From: Eurosta solidaginis
Taxonomy: Eukaryota > Arthropoda > Insecta > Diptera > Tephritidae
Direction of reading: 5' to 3'
Assembly (NCBI RefSeq): GCF_040869045.1
Contig: NC_090321.1
Coordinates: forward strand, 35,461,426-35,525,425
Length of the DNA stretch: 64,000 nucleotides
The notes beneath the pieces were generated by a model, which saw nothing but the letters and a program-made list of their open reading frames with translations, was not told where the DNA came from and made no database searches. Positions 1 to 10,152 of the stretch are shown one piece after another. Numbering within the stretch: position 1 is the stretch's first letter; every line of letters starts with the position of its first letter. A program made the translations under genes and the position numbers.

Positions 1-995
1 TATTAGTCCATCGATTTTGTTGAATGAACGCTTCTTTTTTGTAATAAAACAGATTTTAGAGAGATAAAAAAAAATCTGCAAAAAAAATAAAGTTTGGAGA
101 TACTTCCTCGGAAAATGCAAATTTTTTTATATTTTTTACAAAAAAAAAAATTTAAAAAAAGCCGTAATGATTGTTCGTTATCTTTGAATCTGCATGGTCT
201 AGCAAAAAGTGTTGTATGCACGTTTAGCAAATTTTATTACCTTTTAAAAGCGTCAAACCGTTTTGGAATTGCTCAATTCGTTCTTGAGATATATATGATT
301 GAGTAGACCCATTTTTTGTTTTTTTTTTTTGAAAAAAACCGTTATTCGTATCGTATAATATCTCAAAAACATTACCATAGAATTAAAAATAACCTTGATT
401 TTCGGAATCAGGGGTGATTTTACATAGGAATTTCATAATGGCGTCTCTTTTGCAGAAAAAAAATTGGAATTTGTGATCCAGTGTTATTAGACACACACAT
501 ACTCGTATATTTGTATGCATGTAACAAAAATAAACGATTTATATATGTAGATGTAAGTTTATATTTTGTAGCAAAGCAAATTTAAAATTTCTTTATATAC
601 TTACCGAAAAAAAATATATAAAAAAGCATATGTATTTAATACAACAACAATATCTTCGATTCTTTGTATTGGAAAACAAATACCTTATAAAACATTCTAA
701 GCTAAGTGAAAATTTTGCCATTAAAACTTTTTTTTTAATTTGTTTGGTTTTAATTTCATAATTTTATTAAGTTTATTTAATCATTTGATTAAACTGTTCT
801 TTTAACTTTTAAGTGTGTACTTAAGTACTTATCTTATTTTGCTTATGCAAGCATATTTTACTTAATGTTAAATTATACATATATTATGTTTTATCAAGAA
901 AGTTACTATATTTTGTTATACATTCAATGTTTTTGATTTTTGTAAATAAAAAAGACAAATTTATATGAAAAAAAAAAACGTATTTTCTATGAAGT
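1..995. other. AT-rich non-coding stretch
   Basis: Long A and T homopolymers and AT-rich text on both strands. The short open frames are low-complexity (runs of K and F) and show no recognisable domain. I see no gene, inverted repeat or transposon end here. Confidence 0.6.
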
Positions 996-1996
996 TTGCA
1001 ATTGCATTTGAGTTACTCGCGGTATCGTTTTCCAACTCAAAACTGTATATCGACTGCTAAATGGAATATCGCCACATCTCGGCTGCGGCTTCGATATCAG
1101 GGCCCGTGTCGTGTTTTACAATCCGTAACCAAAATTTATTTTTTAAATCATAAAAGGTCTGCTGTTGTTGTACTAACAGTGCTTCGCCCCATACAAAGTC
1201 CTCTAATGGAAGTCCAAAGAAATTGGCAGTTTCAACAGTGGCCATAGGGAAATTGCTGTTAAAGGCGTGAAAAGATGGTTGGTGTCATGTGTGGACAAAT
1301 CGCATGCAGGACCTACATAACACATTCCGGGGTTGATTCTGGACAAGTAAGAGTTTAACCTGTTACAGTATCTAGAACGTAGTTGGGCCAGGTAGTGTGC
1401 CTCCTTTGGTAGTACGCTTTTTTCTTCTGCAATAGTAGAATATTGTATATTGATAACTGAGTACACCGAGCACGTCCTGGCAAAAGCGTTTACCAATAGT
1501 GTGTGGATTTTGCTTAGAGCCTCCTTATGCCTGTCTGGATGAAACGGCGTCAGATCTCATCAAAGTGCTTATGGAGATGCTCTCTTAACCCCCGTGGAGG
1601 CGAGGCTAGATCAAGCATTTGTTTGCTAGGGTGTCCTGGTTTGTGACAGTTTAGAAAAACTGCCTGTTCAGCATTTCGTTGTGGTCTTTAATGTAGAACA
1701 CTTTGGCCTGACTATGTAGGTGGTGTTCAGGGGGTCATAAGGAGACATCCCGTAGTAACTCTGATTGCAGCATTTTGACTGGCCTGCAGCCTTTTCCAGT
1801 ATGTGATTTTAGGACCAGGCGACCAAAATGGTGACGCGTAGCACATGAGCGGCCAGCCGGATTTTGTAGCGGATATGTACTTTAGATACAATTTCGGTGG
1901 CATGCGTCTTGAAGGTGGGAGTATTATCGCAGTAGAGAGAACGGTGTTGGATCTAATTGCTTCAACGACAACAGATCTATTTGTACCCAGGGGCAC
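996..1996 (-). pseudogene. 3' part of a Jockey-like non-LTR retrotransposon (decayed)
   Basis: On the minus strand, 1996-1727 reads as the end of a LINE reverse transcriptase: a WSPG..YWKRLQ segment followed by QNAAIRVTTGCLLM, which is typical of the thumb/connection region of insect Jockey-type elements. After several stops and frame changes, 1496-1203 gives a cysteine/histidine-rich tail (LRSRYCNRLNSYLSRINPGM, then CYVGPACD and HDTNHLF), and 1245-1057 gives the final FFGLPLEDF block. These are the usual C-terminal parts of this group. Several frames are needed and there are internal stops, so the copy is dead. Clade placement is from memory of the motifs. Confidence 0.65.
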
Positions 1997-2079
1997 AAGA
2001 ACGGTGATAGATCTATCTGCTACAATAATAACAACAGATCTATTTGTACTGAGGGATATATAATCGCCGCTTTCAGAAC

Positions 2080-2570
2080 TCGTAGATAGGGGGTGCGCCG
2101 TTGGTACTTATGAGGTCAAATGATATGAGTGATAGGGCTGGGAAGGCCGCGGTTATCTTGTACTGCCGCAGGTGGGCCATCAGTAGGAGCTGGGAACTCT
2201 TACCAAGGATAGCTTTACGGACTGGTAATAAAGTTGATTCTGTTCTAACCTGGCATTAATCGACTTCCTGTTATCGGGCACTGCGGCAAACAACTTCGAC
2301 TTCATCCCTGGCAGAGCAGACTATTGTATGCTTGGCGAGAGGGACTCATCTGGGGCAGTACTCTTGTTAACTGACTCACGGATGAGCCGAAATTAAGCGA
2401 GACGGTTTCCTGCCAGGACCTCGATTTAAGTCGCAATTTTAAGCGACCTGGCCACTGTAGCGTCTTAACAGCGAAATGCTATCACGGCTAAAATGTCTGA
2501 CCTTGCTTGATATTGCATAGAACTGTTTTAAAATTAAGATAATGTGGGTTCCGTAATGTAGCGGTAGCCC
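2080..2570 (+). pseudogene. Decayed LOA-like LINE fragment (RT thumb to RNase H)
   Basis: Three-frame reading on the plus strand matches, piece by piece, the protein of the LOA-like element at 25768-30174. About 2120-2230 gives DRAGKAAVILYCRR..., matching the DRARKAAIALYCCRG region. About 2290-2330 gives NFDFIPGRADYCM. About 2360-2560 gives a broken RNase H with a TDS motif, an SRNF-like strand and an IKIMWVP tail. Stops and frame changes are frequent, so it is much older than the 25.8-30.2 kb copy. It lies directly beside the oppositely oriented Jockey-like relic. Confidence 0.6.
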
Positions 2571-2739
2571 GATCACGAGGATCTATTTGTCCGCATTGGT
2601 ACATTTGAAGCAGATGTAGGGGGCTAGGGAAAGGGATTCAAGAGGTTGGTAAGCAGTACAAAGTTTTAAAGTTTCACAGCTTCTGCAAATTAGTTACCAA
2701 CCTCACTTACCTGAGGGGAATCCTGTTACAAATATTTGT

Positions 2740-2990
2740 GTATCATACTCGTACCTAGAATGTGAGGCTCTGGCGATCCCAAGTTCCTCAAGGAAATATG
2801 GGGTGGTGGGAAGGATGGCTTAGGAGGTTTAGTGTGGTCGACTTTATCGTTTCCAAGGCGGTCGGGCGCGGACCTTAATTGGGGCTTGTCACTGGAACGT
2901 TTCTGATTTATGTACAGAAAAAGAACCATCCACATTATTCACACTCCCCAAAACTTTCAGGGAGAGTCTTTATCACTACAATAACTTAAA
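2740..2990 (+). repeat. LINE 3'-UTR-like repeat remnant
   Basis: The text (GAGGCTCTGGCGATCCCAAG followed by a G-rich stretch, then CTCCCCAAAACTTTCAGG and CTTTATCACTACAATAAC) resembles the non-coding 3' end that I recall beside dipteran LINEs. That recollection cannot be checked here. No coding capacity is visible. Confidence 0.3.
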
Positions 2991-4020
2991 AGGACTAGAG
3001 GAACGAGGGACACGGCTGGCCACCGCTGGTCTAATGCTGTCCATATGGGTATGGAGTTAACTAAGCAAACGATGGGCAGGAGATACCTCTTTACAGTGTA
3101 GCGAAATTCTTAGGTCCGGAAGTGGATAGCAGGTGGACTGTTGAAAGTTTCTTATTCCAATATCTGTACAATGTACGTATTTAAAGCTGGCAAGTTCTAA
3201 GAAGACATTTATAAGCACATAACCCCAAAATACTAATAACCCATCGATTTGAGTAGACAACACTAAAACTAGCAGTTAGCGTCTGCATTTCATTTGAATT
3301 GCTGGGAGCTCCACTCCACATATGAGTAATCAAAAGAGTTATGCCATGCTATTCCAATCAGAATAAAACAAAGTGAAGAGCCAATTCACTCCAAATACCC
3401 CAAACTATGTTTAAGAGTGCCTACGCACAAACATAGATACATTCATACATGCCATCGGAAAGAGGGGAATGACCGTGAAGCGAGGCCAACCAACGCTAAG
3501 AAACTATGCACTATGCACTATGAACATTTTAGGTACCGAAAATTTATGATTTTAAATTTTTTTGTTGGGGTTGTTTTTTGAATTTTTTCTGTTAAATTGT
3601 TTCGTTGTGTTCGGTGCAGTCTCTGCGTTCACCTGCTAAGCATACTGGGATCCGCGTAATTAAAGCTAACTAATCCGGTCTACATATCTAGCGACATAAA
3701 AAAGAGCGGAAAAGAACGAAAAAAAAAACAACGGAAAGAAGGGAGAAAAAAAATGAAATGAAAAAAAAAAAACTTAAAAGTATGTACTTGGTTTTACTCT
3801 CAGTCTTAATAAACAAATTTTAAATGCTTTCAGACAGAGCTCCGAAATAACTCTAGATGTATTGAAACAACTTTTTGGAGGTGTTTTTATTCAGTGAGCA
3901 GCCTTTATTTCCGCAAAATAAATGTTGTCTCCATAAAGGAGAGAAAAAATAAATTTCCTTTTGTTGTATTGAAAGCACGAAGCGATGTGTCACTGGTACT
4001 ATCTGATAGAGTGAAGTACA
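2991..4020. other. Non-coding, no gene recognised
   Basis: Mixed-composition DNA with purine-rich low complexity at about 3700-3775. The short frames have no recognisable motif. A small direct repeat (ATGCACTATGCACTATGAAC, near 3504) is the only local structure I see. Confidence 0.5.
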
Positions 4021-4163
4021 TTGGCTCAGGGCCGCAGAGAGCCGAGCCGGTCCCCTGGGACAGTTCGCGTTTACGGGCACCCCTAAAAAATAAACTCAAT
4101 CCAGTAAAAAAAAAAAATAACAACATACATACATTTTTCAATTCACATTGTCAGTTTTATTTA

Positions 4164-4391
4164 CTATAAAATAAGATTTACTGAAGTACTTACATAAATG
4201 ATTTCATTGTTTGATATACTTACATTAACTTTTTCTAAATATGTACACTTTAAGAGCTTGAAACAGCCAAGGAAAACCTTCCGTGCTTTTTGGTCTGCAA
4301 ATATGAAAATTACCGATTCAAAACTAATGCTGCGAGCAAGGCTGGACTCCAACGCCAATGTTCCAAGGCTTGTCAAGCGATTTTGGCTCAT
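4164..4391 (-). pseudogene. hAT dimerisation-domain tail fragment
   Basis: MSQNRLTSLGTLALESSLAR and FADQKARKV are the typical last segment of ZMYM1-like hAT transposases. It is frame-shifted relative to the preceding fragment. Residues after KARKV are not conserved and run into flanking DNA. Confidence 0.5.
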
Positions 4392-4906
4392 AGACTAAAA
4401 GAACGCTCCCCTTCAGCCACACTGACTGGAAGTGTGCAAAATATTCTTAATGCTATACAGATGTTCGGAAATAATACTTCCATCTTCAAGTCATGAAATT
4501 TGTTCAGAAGTTGAAATGGTAGCAGCGAATCACATCCCAAATTTGCTAAGTGGATGGCTTTGAGATGAATGATTTCATCTATTAGATCCGCAGAAATATC
4601 GACACCATAAATCGTGCAGAATGCCGCTGCATTTTCTCTGAGCTCTTCTTCCGTCAGATCCTGATACTTCCACAAAAAACTAAATTTAATCGCAATGTCA
4701 TTTACGGCTTCGAAACGTCTTGTCATGTTACCAATCAAGCAGTCCAAAAGAACGTAAAAAACTTGCTGTTTGAATTGAGTTTCGGAATCACACTCAGGTG
4801 ATTCGCCAGGTAACTCATCGAACTGGCGCTTTCTTATCTTCCTTCTTTTCTCTGCGAAGGTATTCACAACTCCTATACTCCCTGCCAGAACCTTACATTC
4901 GACCAT
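4388..4906 (-). pseudogene. hAT transposase C-terminal region
   Basis: The 172-codon open stretch contains KRQFDELPGESPECDSETQFK, FEAVNDIAIKFSFLWKYQDL and ends in CTLPVSVAEGERSFSL. The RSFS box is the start of the hAT dimerisation domain. A stop follows at once. The next domain part (MSQNRLTSLGTLALES...FADQKARKV) resumes in another frame at 4391-4270, so the codons normally lying between RSFS-L and the MSQ block have been lost by deletion. Confidence 0.6.
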
Positions 4907-5174
4907 TGATCCCTGAACTTCTTCAACTCATCAATCAGGCTACGTATATTTTCTGTTTCCACGTCCAGTGTGGCATTTCTAGCTTGCAGTACCAGATTTC
5001 GATGGTTGATTACCATCAACACTTTGAGCCAAATGGAGGCTAAGAGGATACACTAAAATTTCCCCATATATGCTTCAATACCTTTCAAATCCGTTACTGT
5101 TTCCGAACTCAGATTCAAAAGCTTGATTTCATCAATAGCTTTCAATATTTGGGGAATGTGATTTGCGAAAGGTT

Positions 5175-6060
5175 TCACACTATCCACACGAACAGACCAT
5201 CGTGTTTGTGATATGCTGTGCAAGGAGCAATTAGTTTTTTCCTTGAGAATTCCAGTGGAATATTGTGCTTTTTTAGAGTGCTGCGAATCAGCTCAGCGAT
5301 AGCTTCTCCTGTTTTTCCCTTACAATCGACAAACTCTAAGAAGCGTTCTTGGATTTTCCATTTTCCGGAGTCCCTGTCTAATAAAACATAACGCAATATA
5401 AAAACAGTCTGCTCAATATGCGCCGAATCAGGGGTTGCATCCACTATTACTGTGTAATACTTGACGGACTTTCTCTCGCCTTCTATCTTTCTAATTACTT
5501 GACTTGCACAGATTTCTGTGAACTCATCTTGTATTCCATCAGACAAATAATGTGCTTGGAGACGATTCTTTTTCGTTTGAGATTCCCTCACCTTCTCCAA
5601 ATGTTCATAAAATAGGGGGTCATAATTGCTGATCAGTTCCAAAGTACCAAGAAAGTTTCCATTTTTCGGATTTCCGATCAATGAATTATCCCCTCTAAGT
5701 GCCAATCCTTTTTCTCTAAGAAATAAAACAACATCAAGAATTCTGCAAAACTTCTCTCTCCAGCGAGCTGCTTCATTTTTAAGGGTTTCCGCTAAGAGAA
5801 AATCCACTGAATTTGCATTTCGAATTCTCATTTCATATTGGCGCCACTCTATATAGCAAGCAAGCTTTATGATTTTGACTATTTTCATGTTCAGGAATTT
5901 TGTCGTGTAACCTCTTCCAACCATTTTCTTTAGAATAACCTGAAGACTTTGTCAAAGCTGATCGGGTATTTTCGCAAGTTTTGCTGAAAAGTCTGCGTGG
6001 AAAACAAAAAAGCGCTTCTTTTGTTGCACTCCAAACGAGCCAATCACGCTTTAATTTTTC
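5175..6060 (-). pseudogene. hAT transposase N-terminal half: zf-TTF plus DUF4371-like
   Basis: Reading down from about 6060, RDWLVWSATKEALFCFPRRL and GWKRLHDKIPEHENSQNHK form a TTF-type zinc-finger segment. At about 5865-5875 a TTGC-TTGC duplication breaks the frame. From CYIEWRQYEM onward the frame is open to 5175 and gives DUF4371-like blocks (NEAARWREKFCRILDVVLFL, ALRGDNSLIGNPKNGNFLG, YTVIVDATPDSAHIEQTVF). The acidic residue in VDAT corresponds to the first catalytic Asp region of hAT enzymes. The rest of the catalytic core (4907-5174) is only partly readable. Confidence 0.6.
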
Positions 6061-6114
6061 CCCGTTTTTTTAAAGTAGTATGGAGTATGATTTGAAGGAA
6101 ATCGCAACCACTTA

Positions 6115-6224
6115 AGTCGAAATAAAATGTGATTTTAAGTTAGTTTAAGCATTTTTGACAGATAGCGCTTATAAAATTGTGTCAAAAACGTTTATCTAAC
6201 TTAAAATCACATTTTATTTCGACT
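6115..6224. repeat. 110-bp palindrome with 29-bp perfect arms
   Basis: 6115-6143 is exactly the reverse complement of 6196-6224 (AGTCGAAATAAAATGTG... at the outer end). The 52-nt loop holds a second short pair (TTTTTGACA and TGTCAAAAA). It lies between the hAT relic and the G1 LTR and could be the remaining terminal repeats of a small foldback element. Confidence 0.75.
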
Positions 6225-6315
6225 ATGACTATGCCCCATAGTATTTGATCGGATGCTTATGATTTTAGATAAGTGATTTCCAATTTTAAAACAATTTTTT
6301 GTAGCAACAAAATAT

Positions 6316-7214
6316 TGTAACGAATTTACTGCAAATCCTCTTATTTGCCCTTTTGCTAAGTTCGTATCACTAAACTGTTGAATTTGAATAATGGAAAAAT
6401 GGCCTTTATTAAAGTACTTCACAATAACACTTATACTTTGCAACTAGCTGGCGTAATAACCAAACTGATTGATAGCTCAAATGAAACTCTACTATTGCCC
6501 GCCAGATTGCGTGCTTAATCAATAACTGCTTGATAGCTCAACTCAAACTGAATTCCAGCGCCTCTACATTTGCTGCCTTTTATACTTTCTGATTTCAACG
6601 TTGCATCTTCTAGGCGCTTCCATTTCCAGAATCTTCTAGTCCAACAGCTCTCAAACTTCTCAGATGTAACTACAATTGCACGATTTCATAGCTTCTCTTA
6701 TTGCATACTTTCAGGAGTATCTCAGATATATGCATGTGTTTGTGCATTGACTCTCCGCTGCTCATATACGTACATGGTACATACAAAAATTTTTGAATAT
6801 AAAGATATTGCATGCGCGAACTTCGCTGGAAAGCAGCGGAGCGTAACAAAATTCTAGTAGGTTACTTTCACCACACCAAAAACTTTAACACAATTTTTAA
6901 CATAATTTAAGCACAGAAATACACTGATTGGAGTTTTAGTGAGTAAAAGTTAAAATTCTGAACACATTAGCTGAATAAAAAGTGTACAAATAATTATTAA
7001 ATAGCAAATACAGACAGTGGTAGTTTAACAAATTCTGCTGTGGTAAGTGGTGAATTTGACCTACTAGAATTTTGTGAAGCTTGCCTCACACGATTTTTCG
7101 TCTATGCAATGTCTCTATATTATATCGTTTCTGGTATATATGTGTAGACGCAATCACTGCTTAGCATCGGCTTAGAGATAGCAGCACCCCTTAGTTTTGC
7201 TAATATTCGTAACA
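6316..7214 (-). repeat. 3' LTR of G1 (with nested insertion)
   Basis: On the plus strand it starts TGTAACGAATTTACTGC and ends ATATTCGTAACA, matching 9538-10148. It is longer only because of the 350-bp element at 6784-7133. Without the insertion and its duplicated site it is shorter than the 5' LTR, through small deletions near 6388 and just before the CACTGCTTAGC motif. Confidence 0.9.
6777..7140. mobile_element. 350-bp inverted-repeat element, copy 1 (with target duplication)
   Basis: The insert 6784-7133 is flanked by GTACATA (6777-6783) and GTATATA (7134-7140, one mismatch). The other G1 LTR shows the empty site GGTACATATGTGTAG at about 10012-10026. The outer ends (CAAAAATTTTTGAATATAAA and, reverse-complemented, CAGAAACGATATAATATAGA) are imperfect terminal inverted repeats converging on ATTGCAT. 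An inner inverted pair contains CTACTAGAATTTTGT. There is no coding capacity. Copy 2 lies at 56230-56579 with exactly the same length. Confidence 0.9.
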
Positions 7215-7225
7215 CTGCCCTTCAC

Positions 7226-7861
7226 CTAAGTCTGATCGTCCCGATCAGACAAATCTCTCGATCTAAACGCTGCTAGCATCGCCAAATGTAACACTCTTCT
7301 ATTTCGTGATTTCCCAATTACTTGTATGCGGTAGATGACATCACTGATCGTCTTCACAATTCTGTACGGGCCTTTCCAACTGCACCGATATTTGGATGGA
7401 ACACCTTTCCGCCGGTGAGGGTTGTATAGCAGTACCAAATCTCTCTCCCGGAAACTTTCCGAATTATTTTCCTTGTCGTACCTGTGTTTCATCTTACTAC
7501 TCATTATCCTGGATCGTTCCCTCGCACTCTGTTGCTTGGCCAATGAACTACTTCGTAGAGCTTGCGCTTGACGGATTGGCTTCGCATAATCAGTATCGTT
7601 CCCACGTTTCACAACAGTAGTGCGCTCCGGCTTGAAACTACCCTCGCATTCTTTCTCGGAAATTCGTTGCTTCGTTTTCCTGCGTCTTTTAGGTTTTGTC
7701 AATGCCAGTGTTTCTCTCGCAGGTACTTTTGATTTTGCTTTATTTGGCCCATTCGACCTATTAACCTTTGCCTTTGACTTCCGTGGTTTTTGTCGAGTCT
7801 TCTCCACCAGTACTCGATTACTACTGAATCCTTTCTGCAAACTGAATTTAAGTGGTATATC
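7226..7861 (-). pseudogene. G1 linker and integrase C-terminal segment
   Basis: After the TAG that ends the gag-protease segment, the same frame continues: a basic linker (KTRQKPRKSKAKVNRSNG), the stretch EGSFKPERTTVVKR...PIRQAQALRSSSLAK that in complete relatives precedes RT, then a jump to RERSRIMSSKMKHRYDKEN and the integrase tail FRERDLVLLYNPHRRKG, KGPYRIVKTISDVIYRIQV and RNRRVLHLAML. The jump removes the whole RT-RNase H-integrase core. The frame ends in SDRDDQT just before the polypurine-like AGGTGAAGGGCAG next to the 3' LTR. Confidence 0.8.
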
Positions 7862-8680
7862 CTAGTTCATGTAACGCATCACCCTTTCCTGTATATCGAT
7901 CTTGATGTCATGGTCAACCAAGAAGTCCACTCCCAATATGACTTCATCAACGATCTCCGCCACAACGAATTTGTGTAAAACCATGACCTTCCCAATTAAT
8001 ACTTCACATACCACTTCTCCCTGGACTTGGTTATACTGGCCAGTAATCGTATGCAATCTTGCTCCAGGTAATGACTTTACTCTCCTGTTGACCAAATCAG
8101 ATCGGATCACGGAACGAGATGCGCCCGTATCGACAGTCAGTACACGTTCTTTGCCATCCACATTTCCTCTGACGTTAAGACTACTCGATTTGCTTCCAAT
8201 TTGCGAGACAGATATCACAGGACATTCAACAGCTGGAGCTAGCTCTCGATTTTTACATCTGGCACACTGTTGCTCATCTCCTCCCATTTTGCGTTTACGG
8301 CCACCCAAGTTGGAACTACCAGGACCGGTGCTGCAATGGCGTGCAATGTGTCTTTGGTAACCGCACTTGAAACACTTCATAACTCCGGCATTTTTCTGTT
8401 GTAACCCCTTCAGTGCTTCCAAAATTGTGTCTACCCAAACTGGCCTTTCCACTTCCACGCGATGAGCTTTGTATGCGGTCTTACTCAAAAGTGACGCTGT
8501 TTCCTGTGTCAGTGCATGGGATACCGTTTCTGCAAATGTGGGTTTTGGGTTTGCATATGTCGCTCGCTTCGTTTCTACGTCCCGTATGCCATTTATAAAA
8601 CTCTGGATTTTTACCCTCTCGGTGTACTCCACGGGTGCGTCCGCATTTGCCAAATGAGCTTTTCGGTAACGGTTTTGCAA
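7862..8680 (-). pseudogene. G1 gag C-terminal, CCHC knuckle and aspartic protease
   Basis: The frame begins right after the TAA that ends the upstream gag segment; relatives have a Glu codon there. It shows a capsid end (VEYTERVKIQSFINGIRDVE), the zinc knuckle CFKCGYQRHIARHC at residues about 98-111, and the protease active site LTVDTGASRSVIRSD with a second flap-side motif VILGVDFLVDHDIKIDI. Compared with G2, about 15 gag residues are missing in frame between NRYRK and HLAN. A TAG stops it in the sequence RYMN, where G2 reads RYKN. Confidence 0.8.
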
Positions 8681-9484
8681 TTATATTTGATACATCTGTT
8701 TCCTGTGTTCGCTTCCGTACCTTCGTTCTACAGCAGCCATCAATGCTTCATAGTTGTTCCGCTCTCCTTCGGGAATCGTCTGTAGGATTTCGGGTGCTGG
8801 CCCCTTCACGGCTACGAATAGAGCAGCCACTTTATCTTCAGCATTCCAGTTGTTCACTGCTGACGTCTTCTCAAATTTAAGCTTGAATACCTCGAAAGGA
8901 ACAGAGCCTTCAAAAGATGGAGTTTTTACCTTCGGATTGCTCGCTGGAACAGCTGGGCGATTTAGTTGTAACTGTTGCATAAGACCTTTCAACGCTTCTA
9001 TCTCGGCATCAATTTTGTCCTCGAGTTGTAAAATTTTTGCATCCTGCTCTTCCAGTTTCGCAAAGAGCTGCGATGATACCTGTTGCGAAATTTTTGTCGA
9101 CATTCCAGATATACGTGCCTCTTGCGCTTCCAGTTGAGGTGACATATTTGTCTTCTGTTCCTCCAATTGAGATGACATTTGCGACGCCATTTCTGAAATG
9201 CGTGCCTCCTGTGACTCCAGCTGAGATGCCATTGTCGATGTTTGTACAGATATTGTGTTCGTCACTGTCTGCGGTGTTTCGTTTTTTTCTTCCATTTTTG
9301 TTGTTGTTTTGTGGCTATCATAATGAAAGACATACTCCTCAGCATTGAAGATTCCTTCAAATACCATAGCTACACTTAGTCGTTTTTGTAGCTGGGATTT
9401 ATCGCCAAAAGTAGCCAATCCACGGACTTCCAACTCCTCCTTCAGTTGCTGGATCGTCAATTCACTCAACTTTGCCATGCCCAA
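8681..9484 (-). pseudogene. G1 gag N-terminal half, SAP-like start
   Basis: The ATG at 9484 opens MGMAKLSELTIQQLKEELEV, with a SAP-like helix-extended-helix motif (LKEELEVRGLATFGDKSQLQ) at residues 10-40. A coiled-coil-like region follows, built of repeated QLEAQEARIS-type units (about 85-165). After it comes the capsid-like region (FEGSVPFEVFKLKFEKTSAV). It terminates at a TAA in the context YQI-TAA-LQNRY, where G2 has GAA, so a single base change explains the stop. Confidence 0.8.
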
Positions 9485-9523
9485 GTTGTATTCCCAATCT
9501 TCGGAATTTATTCAACAATTCAT

Positions 9524-9535
9524 CTTCTGACACCA
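9524..9535 (-). other. Primer-binding site of G1 (tRNA-Leu-like)
   Basis: Two bases inside the 5' LTR edge, the minus strand reads TGGTGTCAGAAG. This is the pattern expected for priming by a tRNA-Leu 3' end in insect Gypsy elements. The tRNA assignment is from memory. Confidence 0.6.
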
Positions 9536-9537
9536 AT

Positions 9538-10148
9538 TGTAACGAATTTCCTGCAAATCCTCTTATTTGCCCTTTTGCTAAGTTCGTATAACTAAACTGT
9601 TGAATAAATAACTCCAATATTGAATAATGGAAAAATGGCCTTTATTAAAGTACTTCACAATAACACTTATACTTTGCAACTAGCTGGCGTAATAACCAAA
9701 CTGATTGATAGCTTAAATGAAACTCTACTATTGCCCGCCAGATTGCGTGCTTAATCAATAACTGCTTGATAGCTCAACTCAAACTGAATTCCAGCGCCTG
9801 TACATTTGCTGCCTTTTATACTCTCTGATTTCAACGTTGCACCTTCTAGGCGCTTCCATTTCCAGAATCTTCTAGTCCATTAGCTCTCAAATTTCTCAGA
9901 TGTAACTACAATTGCACGATTTTACAGCTTCTCTTATTGCATACTTTCAGGAGTATCTCAGATATATGCATGTGTTTGTGCATTGACTCTCCGCTGCTCG
10001 TATACGTACATGGTACATATGTGTAGACGCAATTATTGTTTCGTTTATGTAGATACATAATGATTGAATTATTGATGTGAATTCACGTCACTGCTTAGCA
10101 TCGGCTTAGAGATAGCAGCACCCCTTAGTTTTGCTAATATTCGTAACA
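9538..10148 (-). repeat. 5' LTR of G1
   Basis: 611 bp. In element orientation it begins TGTTACGAATATTAGC and ends AAATTCGTTACA. It provides the uninterrupted reference for the inserted copy at 6316-7214. The ATAT target duplication follows at 10149-10152. Confidence 0.9.
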
Positions 10149-10152
10149 ATAT

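Larger units (their letters stand above)
4026..6075 (-). mobile_element. Decayed hAT-type element, ZMYM1-like transposase
   Basis: Minus-strand frames together show the order zf-TTF, DUF4371-like and hAT C-terminal dimerisation segments, the architecture of TTF/DUF4371 (ZMYM1-like) hAT transposases in insects. The low-coordinate side holds a G/C-rich text (CAGGGCCGCAGAGAGCCGAG at 4027) of the type often seen at the ends of this group, so it may be the 3' terminus. I could not find the matching 5' terminus or a clear 8-bp target duplication. The coding region is broken by a 4-bp repeat, a deletion and several frame changes, so it is a relic. Confidence 0.6.
6316..10148 (-). mobile_element. Gypsy-type LTR element G1, internally deleted derivative
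   Basis: Two LTRs (6316-7214 and 9538-10148, minus orientation) with TG...CA ends enclose a 2.3-kb interior. The target duplication is ATAT (6312-6315 and 10149-10152). The interior encodes gag, a CCHC knuckle, an aspartic protease and then the integrase C-terminal (GPY/F-type) region. RT, RNase H and the integrase catalytic core are absent. The 3' LTR carries a 350-bp insertion. The three open segments are all in one reading frame, separated by a TAA and a TAG. The same internal deletion is seen in G4 (37.35-39.5 kb). Confidence 0.9.
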
